The position numbers and the translations under genes are program-made. Below the pieces are notes generated by a model. That model did not search any database, was not told the DNA's origin, and worked only from the letters and a program-made list of their open reading frames with translations. Of a stretch of DNA of 64,000 nucleotides, positions 33,187 through 45,314 are shown piece by piece; position 1 is the first letter of the stretch; every line of letters begins with the position of its first letter. The stretch comes from Volutella citrinella. Taxonomy: Eukaryota; Ascomycota; Sordariomycetes; Hypocreales; Nectriaceae. The stretch spans positions 4,898,001-4,962,000 of the forward strand of contig JAWZSP010000001.1 of the NCBI GenBank assembly GCA_034401135.1. The letters run 5' to 3'.

Positions 33187-36100
33187 TCGCACCCTCACCG
33201 CGGCGGACAGTGGTGCTGCGCAGTAAGACGGCAGGCTTGGTCGATGGAGTCACGGGCTGCCCACCCAGCCGTGCCAGGCAGGGCCTCTTTGCGGGCCACC
33301 AACGCCAACCTTGTGCTAAGGCGGGCCAGGGGGTCTCGTGAGAGCATGTCAATTGTGCGCCCTTTGCTTGACAGATGGGGACAGATGGGGTGCGCCGATG
33401 GTCCAATTGGGGGTAGGTGGCAGTGCGAAAGAGCACTGTGCAGCGAATGCAGCGTCCAGGTGCGTCGACCTCAGGCCACTTACTAATCACCGCCATTTGC
33501 GCACCCTCCGCAGCAGTCGGAGGCCTTGGCGAGGGTGGTCAGCGCTCAGATTCACAGTGCGACGGGCAACGGTGCATTGCCCCAGGCAGGCAAGGCAGAT
33601 GCGCTTGGTGCCCCACCCCTCGTAGTTCGCAAGGCGCGCTCATGCGTTACGGCGTGGGGACTGCAGGCGGTGCAACCCACAGCCCAGCGCCCACGGAGAC
33701 ACCACCACCACCCACCCACCCCCGAGACCGGCCCACCGGCTTTTGCTGTGTGTAGCGGACAAGTGGTCGCATGTCCGCCTTGAGTCAATCCCGGAGCCGG
33801 TGCGGAAGTCAGCCCGCAAGAATGGGTCACCGACCGCCCGCGCTGCATTCCCCGGTCGCTGTGCGTCAATGGTCACCGTGGCGTGGTCCCTTTGAATGAG
33901 GCTAAAATACTCCGACTGGGACGAGGTCGGAGGAGGACCACCCCATGCATGGATCTGCCAGATCCGTGGGGCCATCGGGCGGCGGGTGCGCCTGTGGCCG
34001 TTGCCCAGCCTCAATTTCAATTTTCTGGCTCCCCAGAGAACGTTTTGGAATATTCTAGAGACTGCAAAACGACAACATGCTAGTCCACCCCGTAAGATAT
34101 CCGCCTTGTTGGCCCGCTTTCTCAATGATCGGATGCGAAAGCGCACGACTTTAGCCGTTAAATGTCGTGCATTCTAATCAGCGCCGTGTGCCATAACGTC
34201 CATGTCTTCAGTGTCTTTGGGCAGGCCTGATCTCGGTGAGCACGAGATCATCATCAGGCTGGTGTTCCGTGTCCCACTATGACAGATGCTAGCCCGGAGC
34301 CCTTCATGCAGACGGCCCCGGTACCCGCGTCGTCGTTGCTTTTGAATGCCGACTGTTTTGGCGGGTCTGGGGTGTGACTTGGTGGCGGTGGCTGCGACGA
34401 ACTACCAATGTGCAACCAAGGGAGCAGCTCATTAATTATTTTTCACGACGAACAATCGTCCTGATGAGCCATGGCTACCAGTAGTGTTTACGCTACACGA
34501 GACAAGGCCAAGTGCATAATGTCAGCAGAGGTTTAGTAAAGTGTGAATACCTCCACCTGTCAGTCCCGTGGGTTGATAACAGATACCGAAGAGAGAGGTC
34601 ATCTGCAAACGTTACTACCATACAGGAATACCTGTATACCAGTGGCCCCAATCCAACAGTTGTATACGCCCAACCCTCTACGTACTACATAGGTCGAATG
34701 TTTGTACCCTTAACCGCCGTATCCTCTGGGAATTGACGATTCACTCAGTCCCCAGCCGGCAAATCAAAGCGATGACATTGTGGTGTTTCCCACGATCATG
34801 CTGGCGCACTCGATGCGAAGAAGAGCCAGAGTCGCATACAAAAGACATTGATTATTCACCTCCCTCTCAATAGAAATAAAACATCCGAAGCAGCCAAGTA
34901 ACACATTCAAGATTCGCAGATCCAACGACTTGTGGTGTTGTCTTTTAAATAAACCGCCACCCTCTTCCATTAGATTGCATCCAATCTTCCACACCAAACC
35001 ATTATGGGCAGGAGCCGTTGTGGCGACATTGGCTTGCCGTTAGCTCGATGCTTTCAAGTTAGGACGCCACCCTACTCACAGGCTACATGTAACTACTGTA
35101 CCGGTATCCGTAGCCGGCTGCAAGTCCCCGTTGAAGCCGGCCTGATGCAGTGGTTTGGTTTTTCCCTTCCCCCTTCTCCGTCGCCGCCGCAAGCATGACA
35201 AAATCACTGAGTCAAAAATCCATGTCATTCCTATTTAGATTAAAAGCCGTTACACAGAACCCGTCAACCTAACCCAATGGGAATGTCGCTGAACTCATCC
35301 CTCGCAGATTACATATCGAGACGCTGTCATTCGCCCACCAACCTGAGCATGTTTTAGTTCAAAGACAGTCTCGGTGCACCACCGCCTAATTACCCCGCCG
35401 TTTGGGTGGAGCCACCGCGAGAGTCTCTCGCAACAAATGGTTTACACGGCATTGGAAACCGGACGAGATGATTGCCATGAGCTGCACGAGGTCTTTTTAT
35501 CTTTCCATTTTCATCAATTCTCCGATTTTTCTCTACGAGTGTGCATTGATTAGGGCTAGGTCTTGTTCAGCTTCCCAATTGAACGCGGCCCATGGACAAA
35601 CGCCCAGTGAAGAATCCAGCATGTGGGGTCAGGGGATCTCGATATGCGCCTCGGTGGCCTGGGTCGAATTGGCCACCACTGCCCGTCCGGCAGGGTCGCC
35701 CGTTGCACCAAAGATTGATCCGCTACCCGTGATCCCCGGTGTCATTGCGGGTAGCCGTCACTGCTGTCTGACTGCAGTGGGCAAGCGTGCTGCGAACTAC
35801 TCTGGTCGCCTCGACCCGCTTCGAAATCAATCTCGAGTGCTGGTAGTACTGGTCAGGTCCCGCCCGGTGTCCATCACCCCCTAGCATTGTAATAATTAGT
35901 ATAATCTTCACCTGCAAACAGCGCTGCAATGACTCGCACTAATTACAGGCACTTCTTGTGTAACCAGCCCACGTGGGTGGCGGCCCCAGCCTGGTGCCCG
36001 CTACCAGCCAAGCATTCTCATTACTCTGCAAAGAGGTGGAAACGCGGAAAGCCTTGCTCAAGCCAGACACGCGAGCCGTCTCGCCGCCATAGTCCACACA

Positions 36101-36833
36101 CTTCTAAATGCCTTGCAACAAACCACTGAAAAATCAGTAGCTGTACGCTGGAGCGGGCAACTGTGTCCCTCCGTCGTACCACCTCTGGGCTGCCCATCAC
36201 CCCTGCCAACGGCTTAGCACATTCCAGAATCTACTTCGTCGCCAACTCACATGGCCATTTCTTGACATGAACTTTGTAGTTGCCCGACGCACATCTTTTT
36301 CCATCAGGTGTTGCCTGCTTATAAATCAAATGACGATGCGTCGGGGCCTCGCAACCACGAGACCACACCACCATGCTGCAGACTTTGTACCACTTGCGGC
36401 TGTCAATTTTAACTCTCCTTTTGATATCATGGCGTAATAAAATATCTTGATGCCAATCCAGCCAAGTCAGGTCTATTACATGTAGCTCCCAAGCCCACCC
36501 GGGGGCTATTAAGTTTTGGAGGATGCAAGTACCAAAAATTGCCGATCCCATGCAGCCATTCGTGACGTTTCCGTTTCGACTTCGACAATGCACTCGCTCA
36601 AGGCATCAGCAACCGATGCGTTTCCCGGAACGTGCTACACCATTTGTCTCAAGCCAGTCCTTTGCCTTACCAATACAATCAATGTCAAATAAATTCCAAA
36701 TAGCGCCATACCATCCTGCCCCTTTGGTCCCTTGAATTGTTCGTCATGTCTTTGTGTGATCCAGTGACTCCGTGCTCAGAGCAAAAGGTTTTCGTTAAAA
36801 TCGTCGATAGTTTTCCAGTGCTGAATCTTCCAA

Positions 36834-38588
36834 TCAATGCTGCCCCAGTGCCTGAAGCTCCCGTTCCTTGGCAGCAAGAAGTTCCCGCATTCGTTCCGCT
36901 TCACGTTGGAGGGCAGCCCGACGCTCCGATTTGACCCTTTCGCCCTCGATACTGCTATCCCGGCCGCTGCCAGTAGCACCAGGTGTTTGATCTCTCGTTG
37001 AGAAAGTGCCCGGGCTAGGCGCTGGGGTGGTCGTGCTTCCTGGAGATCGGATAGGAGGTAGAGAGTAGTCACCGTCGTCGCTTCCGGCTCTCGCATTACT
37101 CAGGCCATCGTCTCCAAACGGCGAAGGGTTGAGGATAGACTTTATCGACGATAATCGTTTCGTACTGTCCGAGGCGCCATCTCCTGTGGAGAAGGATTCG
37201 CCCTCCGTCGTTGAAAATGATCGTTTGCGGGTTGGCGAAAGAAAGGAGGCAGGCGACAACGATGTTTGCCTCTCCACCATGGCAGCGACCGAGGTGAGGG
37301 GTGCTAGGCGATTGTCGTCCGTCAAGGATCCAGTCATATTTCGAGAGTTGCTCGACTGGTGATAAGCCGCAAGGTCCGACGTTGAGGGCAGCGGCGAATG
37401 CATCCGGTTGGCTTGCATCACAGGCTGCGGCTCAATGGTAAGCGGGTGGTCAGGGCGCCGGCGAAACCCAAGATTCACAGAGCCATCATCGTTCATAGAG
37501 CCCCTCTCGGGGGTAGGCTCGTGGCTTTTCGGCTCTGTGGACTCGACCACGTCCTCCATCTCCTCATCCTGGGAGGCCGGGATGATTCGCTTTCGCCTCT
37601 TGATAGTGGACTTCTTCATAGTAACAGGACGGTGGACGCCGTGAAGTTTATAGTAAAGACCTAGAGTCATCAATCAGCACAGTCCTCAAACACTCGTCAC
37701 AAAAGGTGTCCATCCACTCACCACAGGCATTGCAGATGGTGTGTCCACTCTCGTCCCGCCTCCACAGCGGCGTGATGGTGGTGCCACAGTTCTGGCACGC
37801 AATCACCACAGCTGCTGATGAGCTCTGCTCCGGTTGCTGTTGCAGTGCGTTGACATCTAGAGGAGGTGGCGCACTTGAGCCGTCGTTTCGGCTTTGGCAG
37901 CCCTGGCGCTTGTTTGAACCGCTAAGATTTGCACTCTTCGATACCCGATTGTTGTAGGCAGGGCATCCGTTGCAGCCCTCAGCGCCGCCCGTTCCATTGC
38001 ATCGACCACCACCAGGGCAGGTTCCACCGGGGGTCTGGTCAGCCGAAACAAACGTTGAGCTTGACTGTTTTGATGAGGGCTGCGGGGCTTTCTGTGTGCT
38101 GCGCCCAGATTCAGCCGGGACCACGTTTGGGGGCCTCTTCAGGCTCGTCGGGCGCGAGGCATTCCTGGCTTTAAGATAGAGGCCACAGGCATTGCAGATT
38201 GTAGCACCTTGGGGAGATCTCCGCCACAAGGGGGTACGGGTAGTTCCACAGTTGCTAGACAGCGTTAGTTGTTACACATGCAAGACTGTACTTCAAAAGA
38301 ATCTCACCTGCAAACTTGGCCCTGCCCTTGACTTCCTCCAGATGGGCTCACCTTTGACGCCCGGTCTGAGGTTGTCGATCCGGGGCTAGGGGGTTTTGAC
38401 ATGGTGTCGGAAGGGCTGGTTCGTGTTACTGGTGATCCTGGGAGTTTTTGGCGTTGGCTGCCATCGACGGGGAGCCGAGTCCGCTCTTGCGGCGGCACGA
38501 CCTTTGTAGACATGGGCCTAGACGGCAGAGCAGTTCGCGAGGAGCCAGAGTCGCGATACAGGGTCGCGGGTTGGGTATGCCCGTTCAT
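36834..38588 (-). CDS. sreA: SreA-type GATA repressor of siderophore and iron uptake genes
   Basis: 546 aa in three exons: 38588-38308, 38254-37722 and 37660-36834 (introns 53 and 61 nt). Two GATA zinc fingers of the C-x2-C-x17-C-x2-C type lie at C93-C117 ([18 protein letters not shown]) and C247-C271 ([18 protein letters not shown]). Between them is the four-cysteine region specific to fungal iron regulators, C173-x5-C-x8-C-x2-C191 ([17 protein letters not shown]), thought to sense iron. The C-terminus is a charged coiled coil ([23 protein letters not shown], residues 515-543). Aspergillus SreA has 549 residues. In iron-replete cells the family represses siderophore synthesis and high-affinity uptake. 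Met63 (38402) is an alternative start. The second finger is split by intron 2 at Gly272. Confidence 0.95.
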
Positions 38589-41358
38589 GCCCGTGGCAAG
38601 AGCGGGACGAGTAGACGGCGGCGAAGTACGTGGGCAGAGGTTGAGAGTCGTATACTTAAATGCGATGATGCAAGGTGGGTGGGCGTGCCAGCGTCGAGTA
38701 GGATTGGTCAGTTACCAAAGGACGCCAGGAACATGCATCGAGGTCGATGGTCCTGGTCGAAGGTTGCGTCGAGGCAGGGGATGGCAAGGGCAAGAAACGT
38801 CGATGAGTAAGGTAGACAGACAGATAGATAGGAGTGAAGAAAGGTTACTGTGGCTAGTCCTGTGTCGCAAGCCGGGAGAAGGAGGCGAATCCGGGGAGGT
38901 GCCGAAGCCGGGTTCCGTCGTGGCTACCTTGTTGGGAGTGGCTAGGTCGAACACAGTTACAGCCGCGACTACCTTGGGGTCAGCGAAAAGCATGTACTGC
39001 AAGGTCCCAAAGCACAAGACTGGATTCGCGAGGATATCTGGGAATACAGGCCAGTCTCCCAGGCCAGTGGTCAGATTGCCTGGCCGTACAGCCGGGGTGC
39101 GCTCCTGCCTATTCGCCTGAGCCCGTGACAGCGACCAAAGAGGCGAGGTCAGCCGGACGGAATGTGACAACTACAAAGTGGTCGGCAGGATGGCTACCCG
39201 GGCACCAGGGCAGGTCTGACGGCGCGACGGCAGCTGGCGATTCGGGATCACGCCAGGGCAGGGAGGACAGGCGGCGGGCAGTCAAGGCTAGAGCGATGCG
39301 GGAGTGACAGATGGGTGACGTCTGGACCCAGAGTCCGAGTCCCAGACTGGGAGAAGTGTGATGGGGAGACTGCTAGGAAGAGAAGGGGAAGACGCGGGCG
39401 CGGGATGAGAGAGGAGGGTGGGAAAGATGCAATGCGAGGGCGGATGGAGTGCGAGGTCGCTGGGAGGCACGGAGGGTAGGTAGAGGGGGGAGAGAGGAGA
39501 GAAGAAGCCACCACTAACTGACCAGCGAGGAGGTTGCGACAACAGCACCGCGACGGACGATGAGACGACGGTAAGCGGTAGGCGTGCGATGGTCGAGACA
39601 GACGTCAGAAGGCCAGCGCCGTTCTTGGTGCAGGTCTGGACTTGTGGACTCTGGAGCCTCTGGTGCTGGTCTAGTGGCAGGGGCAGACTTCAAGAAGGAC
39701 CCGACCAGTGGTTCGGGACGGTGAGTGGGCGACTGTGGGCGACTGTGGGCGACGGTGGGCGACCAGGGTCGATGGATGGTGTTCTTGGTACGCGGCACTG
39801 AGTGCAGGCACCGACCGACTGCTACTGGGCTGCCCTTATCACCGGACCCGGAGGCGGGAGGCGGACGGCCGACTCGAACACAACTCGACACCTGGCAAGG
39901 GGAGCCGCGCGTGCGCAAGGCGGTGTCGGGAGAGGCTGCGGAGGAGACGTGGAGGAGGAGGAGGGCGAAAGTTGCAGCCTCAGGGTGAACAGGTGGCAGC
40001 TTACAATCGCGAAAGCTGAAGCCACAGCCAGAGGTGCTGGTGGCAGAAGGAAGGGCGGGAGTCGAGGCTAGGGACGCCTGGCCAGCCTGGGTGGTTGAAC
40101 AGCCAGATGGGGCTTATGCCGGGGATGTAATGTTGATTTGGAGGGGGGGGCGTGGTCGGGGTCGGGTGTCGTAGATAGAAGTGGATTTTTTGATTTGAGG
40201 GTCCAGCTTTACCATGTGCAGTGCATGACCGCCGGGCGGAAATGGAGGGCGAGGGACAAGGTCAGTGCAGAGCGATTGAATAGACAAGCCAACAATTCAA
40301 CCCGTCAGTATGATATGACGGGGTAATTGCGACTCATATTCGTATCATGCATTCACTGACTGATTGATTAATCACGACACTACTGCGAGGCACTACGAGT
40401 AGCGGCATCCCCTGGCGCGGGTTTTCTCACAGTGAGAACCCAGCAGCGCCCAGTCGCAGGCTGGAACGATGGCGCATGTCCATCATGGCGTGGGGACCGT
40501 GGTAGGCTTGGTGCCGGATTGTGCTCGTAACTCCGCGCAAGAGGGTAGCAGTGAACGTGACCGCCCAGACTTGGTGGGTTCGGGTATTTGATGCATGGGG
40601 CAATCCGGTGCCATTCTGCTGCTCGATTGAGTGCCGTTCCGGCTACATGGGATCGCAGGGCTGCGGAATTACGAGGGTGCGCGTACGCAGACGTATGGGC
40701 ATGGCACGAGTCCTCCCAAGATGACGCACCCGCGCTCGTCGCTAAGCAGTCGTTTACTGGACAACCAGTCAGGAGACGAGGACCTGACACAGGCCCTAAT
40801 GCCGGACAGCAGAGGCGCACAGAAGCAGACGGAACGAAAAGCAAAAACCAGTCCCGGTCGTAAATCCCACCATAGTAGTGGCGCCGCCAGTCGCCGCGTC
40901 CGCAATTCAAACTTCGTTGACATCCAGGATCATGACGCTCCCGGTGGGGTGTTGACCCCTTTGACAGCACGGCTCTGGTCACCGCCGCCCCTGAGGAAAC
41001 GAGGATTACATTCACCTCGCCCTGATTGGCTCAGCCGGTCGGGAACATTTGTTCTAGGCGAGAGCCACGGCTAGCCGTGCCATTCCCACCAGATCGTGGT
41101 CTTATGGAGCCTAGATCAACCCTGCGCTAGGCCTAGATCAGTGTGGTCACTGTCCCCCACCCAAACTCCCAGCAATCCCCCGGCCGACCAATCACCACGC
41201 GTCCCCTCGCGACGCCCAGCCAACCCATCTCGGATGTGAACCGTTATCAATCTTGCTAGACTCATTGCGCTCCTCAGCCTCATTTTCGCGTGGCCGACCC
41301 CCAGCCTTGCGCACCTATTACGTCCCCCCCTCCCTCCTCTCTCGCCATCTTTCCCACA
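38589..41358. other. Intergenic region, divergent promoters of sreA and bre2
   Basis: 2.77 kb between two start codons. It contains a four-copy 10-bp tandem repeat (39725-39764), GATA-containing stretches (for example 38813-38826) and pyrimidine-rich DNA. No supported gene. Confidence 0.5.
39725..39764. repeat. 10-bp tandem repeat, four copies
   Basis: Unit GTGGGCGACT, with copies 3 and 4 ending in G and C. It lies 1.1 kb upstream of the sreA start and 1.6 kb upstream of the bre2 start. Confidence 0.9.
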
Positions 41359-43097
41359 ATGGCCTCAGAGGTCGGCAGCCCAAAGCGGGAGCCAACGCCG
41401 ACCGCGCCACTATCTTCCATCCCCCAGAAACGCGCTCTCGACGAGGGCCACAGCCCAGCCGTGCCGTCTCCCCTCAACCCCGAATCCAAGCCTGTGGACT
41501 CGTTGACGCCTGACGATGCCGCCCAAGGTGGCCGCAGCAAGCCTGCGCGTACCAAGAAGGAGACTCTGAAGAAGCGCGAGTCCAAGGGCGCCGCCAGCGA
41601 GAGTGCGCGCGCCACGCCAGATCCCAGAGCTGCCCGCGAACCCGAGTCGAGTGAATCGAGCCCATTGCGCTATAAGCTAGCACCCCCGAAGCTCTCCGAC
41701 TTTGATTTACCCCGCGGGCCTGTCCTCACTCCCCATTCCAAGATTGAGGCGCCGGGAGGCGAGACTGTCGAGTTCTTCGAGACCTCTGACCAGTAAGCGC
41801 AAACATCGCCCATAATGCATGACGAAACAAAGAGGCCGCCCCCAACTAACACTTGCCCAGTGTCGCCAACAAGAAAAACTTCCGATACACGCACTGCATA
41901 GCCGATCCCCTCTTTCCCTCGTCCATATATTACCGACAAACAGAATCCGAGCCGTTCGGCCCTCGAATGAACTTTGAAGATGCTGCTGGCCACGTCTTCT
42001 TTGACAAGTCGGCGCGCCGGGTGACAACTGACAAAGGGTTCCGCATGGCCCGCGCAAACGTGGCCGTGCGAGAGGGCAGATGGTATTGGGAGTGCAAGAT
42101 CCTCCAGGGCGTTCGAGAGGCCAAAGACGGCGAGTCCAAACCCGATGGCGGGAGGCATGTTCGCATGGGATGGGCCCGTCGTGAGGCATCCCTCGACGCG
42201 CCAGTGGGATTCGATGCTTACAGCTACGGCATCCGGGATGTTGCCGGGGAAAAGGTTCACATGTCCCGGCCAAAGGAGTTCTTCCCGTCTGGCGAGGGCT
42301 TGCGCGAAGGCGACGTGATTGGACTCGAGATCCAGCTGCCCTCAGAGCATTTGCAGCGCAAGGTGATGGATGGCCATTACAACCCGGCTGTTGACCAAGC
42401 CGACGACCTTCCCACTACCGCAGAGGCTCCAAATATCATCCGCGACCGCGTGCCCATCCGATTCAAGGCGCACACCTACTTCGAGAAGATCGAGTATCAC
42501 TCTATGAAGGAGCTGGAGGACCTCATGAACCCGTCCCCCACCGGACCGAGCCACAACACTCCCGAGTCGCTGAGCCCCAGTCATCCTACGCCGAGCCTGC
42601 GCACGCTTCCCAACTCTTACATCCGCATATACAAGAACGGTGTTCCCATGGGTACCGCGTTCGAGAATCTCTTGGGCTTCCTCCCACCAGCCTCCCGACC
42701 TATGCCGCAGGTCGGCGCACGCGAAGGTCTCGATGACGGCATGCTTGGTTACTACCCAGCCGTCAGCGTCTTCCGCGGCGGCGCTGCCGAGGTCAACTTC
42801 GGCCCCGACTTCTGGTACCCTCCGCCCACCTACGACACCACCCAGGGAGAGGTGGACATCTTGCGGGCCCAGGCTGACGACGAAGACGACGGCCCGCTAG
42901 CTAAGGTCCGCGCCGTGTCGGAGCGCTTCCGCGAGCAGATTGCCGAGGACATTGTCTACGACATCATTGACGAGGTCGACTTTTGGATGCAGGACGGGGG
43001 CGATGCGATGGACCGCCAGGGCGCAACTGCCAAGATCCAGGCCGTGGCCCTGGCGCCTGGACGGGAGGAGATCAAGGAATTGGTTCAGGACGACTAG
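41359..43097 (+). CDS. bre2: COMPASS subunit Bre2 (Ash2-like SPRY protein)
   Basis: 556 aa in two exons, 41359-41792 and 41861-43097 (68 nt intron with CTAAC branch). It is the Ash2/Bre2 subunit of the Set1 complex, which methylates histone H3 lysine 4. Residues 1-100 are disordered and Lys/Ser/Pro-rich. The SPRY domain starts around residue 165 (FRYTHCIADPLFPSSIYYRQ; HVFFDKSARRVTTDKGFRMA; VREGRWYWECKIL; VRMGWARREASLDAPVGFD; YSYGIRDVAGEKVH) and, after a P/S-rich insertion near residues 385-405, resumes with YIRIYKNGVPMGTAF and YYPAVSVFRGGAAEVNFGP, as in fungal Bre2. There is no PHD or winged-helix region, as in yeast Bre2. The final 90 residues are acidic and contain the segment that would contact Sdc1. 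Confidence 0.93.
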
Positions 43098-43415
43098 GGG
43101 TTGGTGAGTGTCGAAAGCTTCTCCCCCATCCAGCGGGCGCAATTTTTTTTGGCTTTATTTTGGGTCATTCATTTCACATGAGACTTCAGAGATACCCACT
43201 GCCAGCAAGGCAGACGAGGAGGAATAGGAGAATTTGCACCAATCCACACCCACTGCTACTTGTGTATTTAGAAGAAAAAAGGGCGATATCTGGCATTTCC
43301 ATATTCTCTCGCTTGCAAAGGTGGCTACAAGATCAAAAAAACTTATTACATGCTATTTCATTACTCCCGGTCCGAGATCCCCATCATGGCGTTTCCAGAG
43401 GCTCATTAGCGTAGC
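43098..43415. other. Convergent 3' region
   Basis: 318 bp between facing stop codons of bre2 and the membrane protein gene; no gene. Confidence 0.5.
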
Positions 43416-44862
43416 TCACCGGCTGACCGGCAAGGCCGGCTCCCTCTCTCCGAACGGAGAGGTCACCTCGACGGACAGCGGCGACACTGGGTCCGGAGGA
43501 GGTAGTGCTTGCTGGCCAGGTTCACGGGGCGCCTCGGTCCTCATGGCCGCCGGGTGTGTCGTTTCCACCTCTGTGGACCGGACCCTGGTTGTGGCGGCAG
43601 GATGCGACTTTGCCGGATCAGTCGAGGCGGGCAGCATAGGGTCATCGGGAAGCTCCTCGATACGATCCTTGCCGTCGATGACACCACCCTCGGCCGCCTC
43701 CTTCTCCAAGCGGACTTCGCGTCCCCGCTTGTGACAGTACCAGAGCACGAACATGAGGACTAAATGGCAGTGTCAGCAAATACTGTCCGTCGTCTACCCG
43801 ACGCAGGGGAAGGCTGTGCGACTTACTAAATAGGGCCACGCTGACGAGCGCGTTGGTGCCGATGAAGGCGGGCCAGCGGACCTTGAGGGCATTCACGATG
43901 GCTTGCAGCATGCTGACCATGGCGCCCGGCTTGGTCACCAGCTCGGTCAGGTTCTGCGGCGTGAGCAGCTTCATCGCCGCATCCTTGAAGTTGCCGTCGG
44001 TGTCGGCCGTCAGGCCCTGGCTCTTGGCGGCCGCCGCGAGGAGCTCCGGGGCGATGGACGACGTCAGCTTCTCGGGCAGCTGGGTGACGAGCTTCTGCAG
44101 CGACGACGGCAGCTTCTCGAAGCCCCTGTTGATGGTGCCGTCGCGGTCGTCAAAGAGCTTGACCAGGTCGTTGCACGCCGTGGGGACGCCGTTGGCGAGG
44201 TCCTTGAATATGTTGGTGAAGCTCTTCAGCAGGGCTGTCGAGTCGGTGGACATGATCTTGTTGTTCTTGGCCTCCCCCAGATTGAGACGGTCGAGTACGC
44301 GGTTAAGGTCCTTCTTCTCGCGCTCCTCTTCATCTTGTGGCGGCGCGTCCTCGGGCTTGAGGGTATCCCCGTGGTTCTTCTTTCTGGCAAACAGGCTTGA
44401 GAATCGGTGCGAGTGTTTCTCGTCCTTGTCCTTGTCCTTCTTTTCCTTTTCCTTCTTCTTCGCCTTCTTCTTATCCTTATCCTTTCCCTTCCCGTCGTCC
44501 GAGTCTTGCGCTTCTGACCCGACGTCGCTGTCGGAAATGTCTACCGTGAGCGTGCTGGGACGCGCGGGCAGAGGCGGAGGCGGTCCATTGTCGTCTTCGA
44601 GGATGCTCTTCAGCCACTGCTCGTCTTCTGTGTCGAGCACCGGGCTTAGGGGTGGTTCGTCGGCAGTTGACCGGGGATCCGTCTTGGACTTTTTGGTATT
44701 TGTGTCTTTGGCGGTGGTTTCGGTCTCTGTCACAGGCTTTGCGTCGCTCGCGGTCGCTGAGGCCTCCAGAGGTTGAGCTCCGGCGCTGGGCGAAGGCCCT
44801 CCGTTTGTCTCGGCCTCCGCCACGACCTCCTTGTTCTTCTTCTTGGAGAAATACTTCAACAT
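43416..44862 (-). CDS. Single-pass membrane protein with lysine-rich linker, function unknown
   Basis: 459 aa in two exons, 44862-43827 and 43759-43416 (67 nt intron). Residues 1-120 are disordered. Residues 125-148 are an almost pure Lys/Asp/Glu tract (for example KKKAKKKEKEKKDKDKD), followed by a basic RFSSLFARKKNHG. Residues 205-330 look folded and mainly helical (STALLKSFTNIFKDLANG, LQKLVTQLPEKL, LTPQNLTELVTKPGAMV). A single hydrophobic helix spans about 332-354 (ALVSVALFILMFVLWYCH) and is completed only when the intron is removed, which supports the splice. A 105-residue tail rich in P, E and T follows. No N-terminal signal peptide is visible. I do not recognise the family. Confidence 0.8.
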
Positions 44863-45314
44863 ATTGCGGGTCTCGGTTTCGTCTCGATTTTCGTAAGTGG
44901 TGATAGTTGCGATCGGCAAGGTATGATTCCTGGCGATTTTTAAAGGCTGCCGTGGGCGATGCAGGCTGAAGGCGAACTGTTCGGAGCACAGCAACTCACA
45001 TCTACGGCTCACCGCACTACGTATGCGCGCGCTTGCGATAGGTCGCCTTTGTTTCAGTTGTGGCAGCTCTGGGCCAGTCCCTGGAGGGGTAGCCACAGTG
45101 ATGTCATGGCGCTAACTTTCAGTGGTACGCAATCCCCCCGCCCTCTCAACATGATGACTGCATGTCGGGCTGAGACGAGGCGAACAAAGGACAGGCTGAT
45201 TGATAAAAGATATGGCACATGGGTTTGCTTTCAATAAGGAGTCATATCCTTGTCAAGTTTCGGGTATCTTCAAAGCTTCAAAGTATCAGTTTCGTTAAAC
45301 CAACCCACTGCATT
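44863..45314. other. Intergenic region between two minus-strand genes
   Basis: 452 bp holding the membrane protein promoter and the nse1 3' end. The frame upstream of the membrane protein start stays open but has no further ATG, so I treat it as leader. Confidence 0.5.

Larger units (their letters stand above)
32896..36833. other. Long intergenic region between two transcription factor genes
   Basis: 3.9 kb upstream of the homeodomain gene and downstream of SreA. Near the homeodomain start are a CAGT repeat (33016-33035) and one SreA-type site (33178-33186). From about 34.4 to 36.7 kb the sequence is richer in A and T than the coding regions. The open frames are short and unremarkable. No gene, RNA or transposon recognised. 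Confidence 0.5.

Noticed and set aside
43853..44776. 307-codon plus-strand frame opposite the membrane protein gene
   Set aside because: Serine/phenylalanine/leucine-rich complement of a lysine/glutamate-rich coding region; no independent support.
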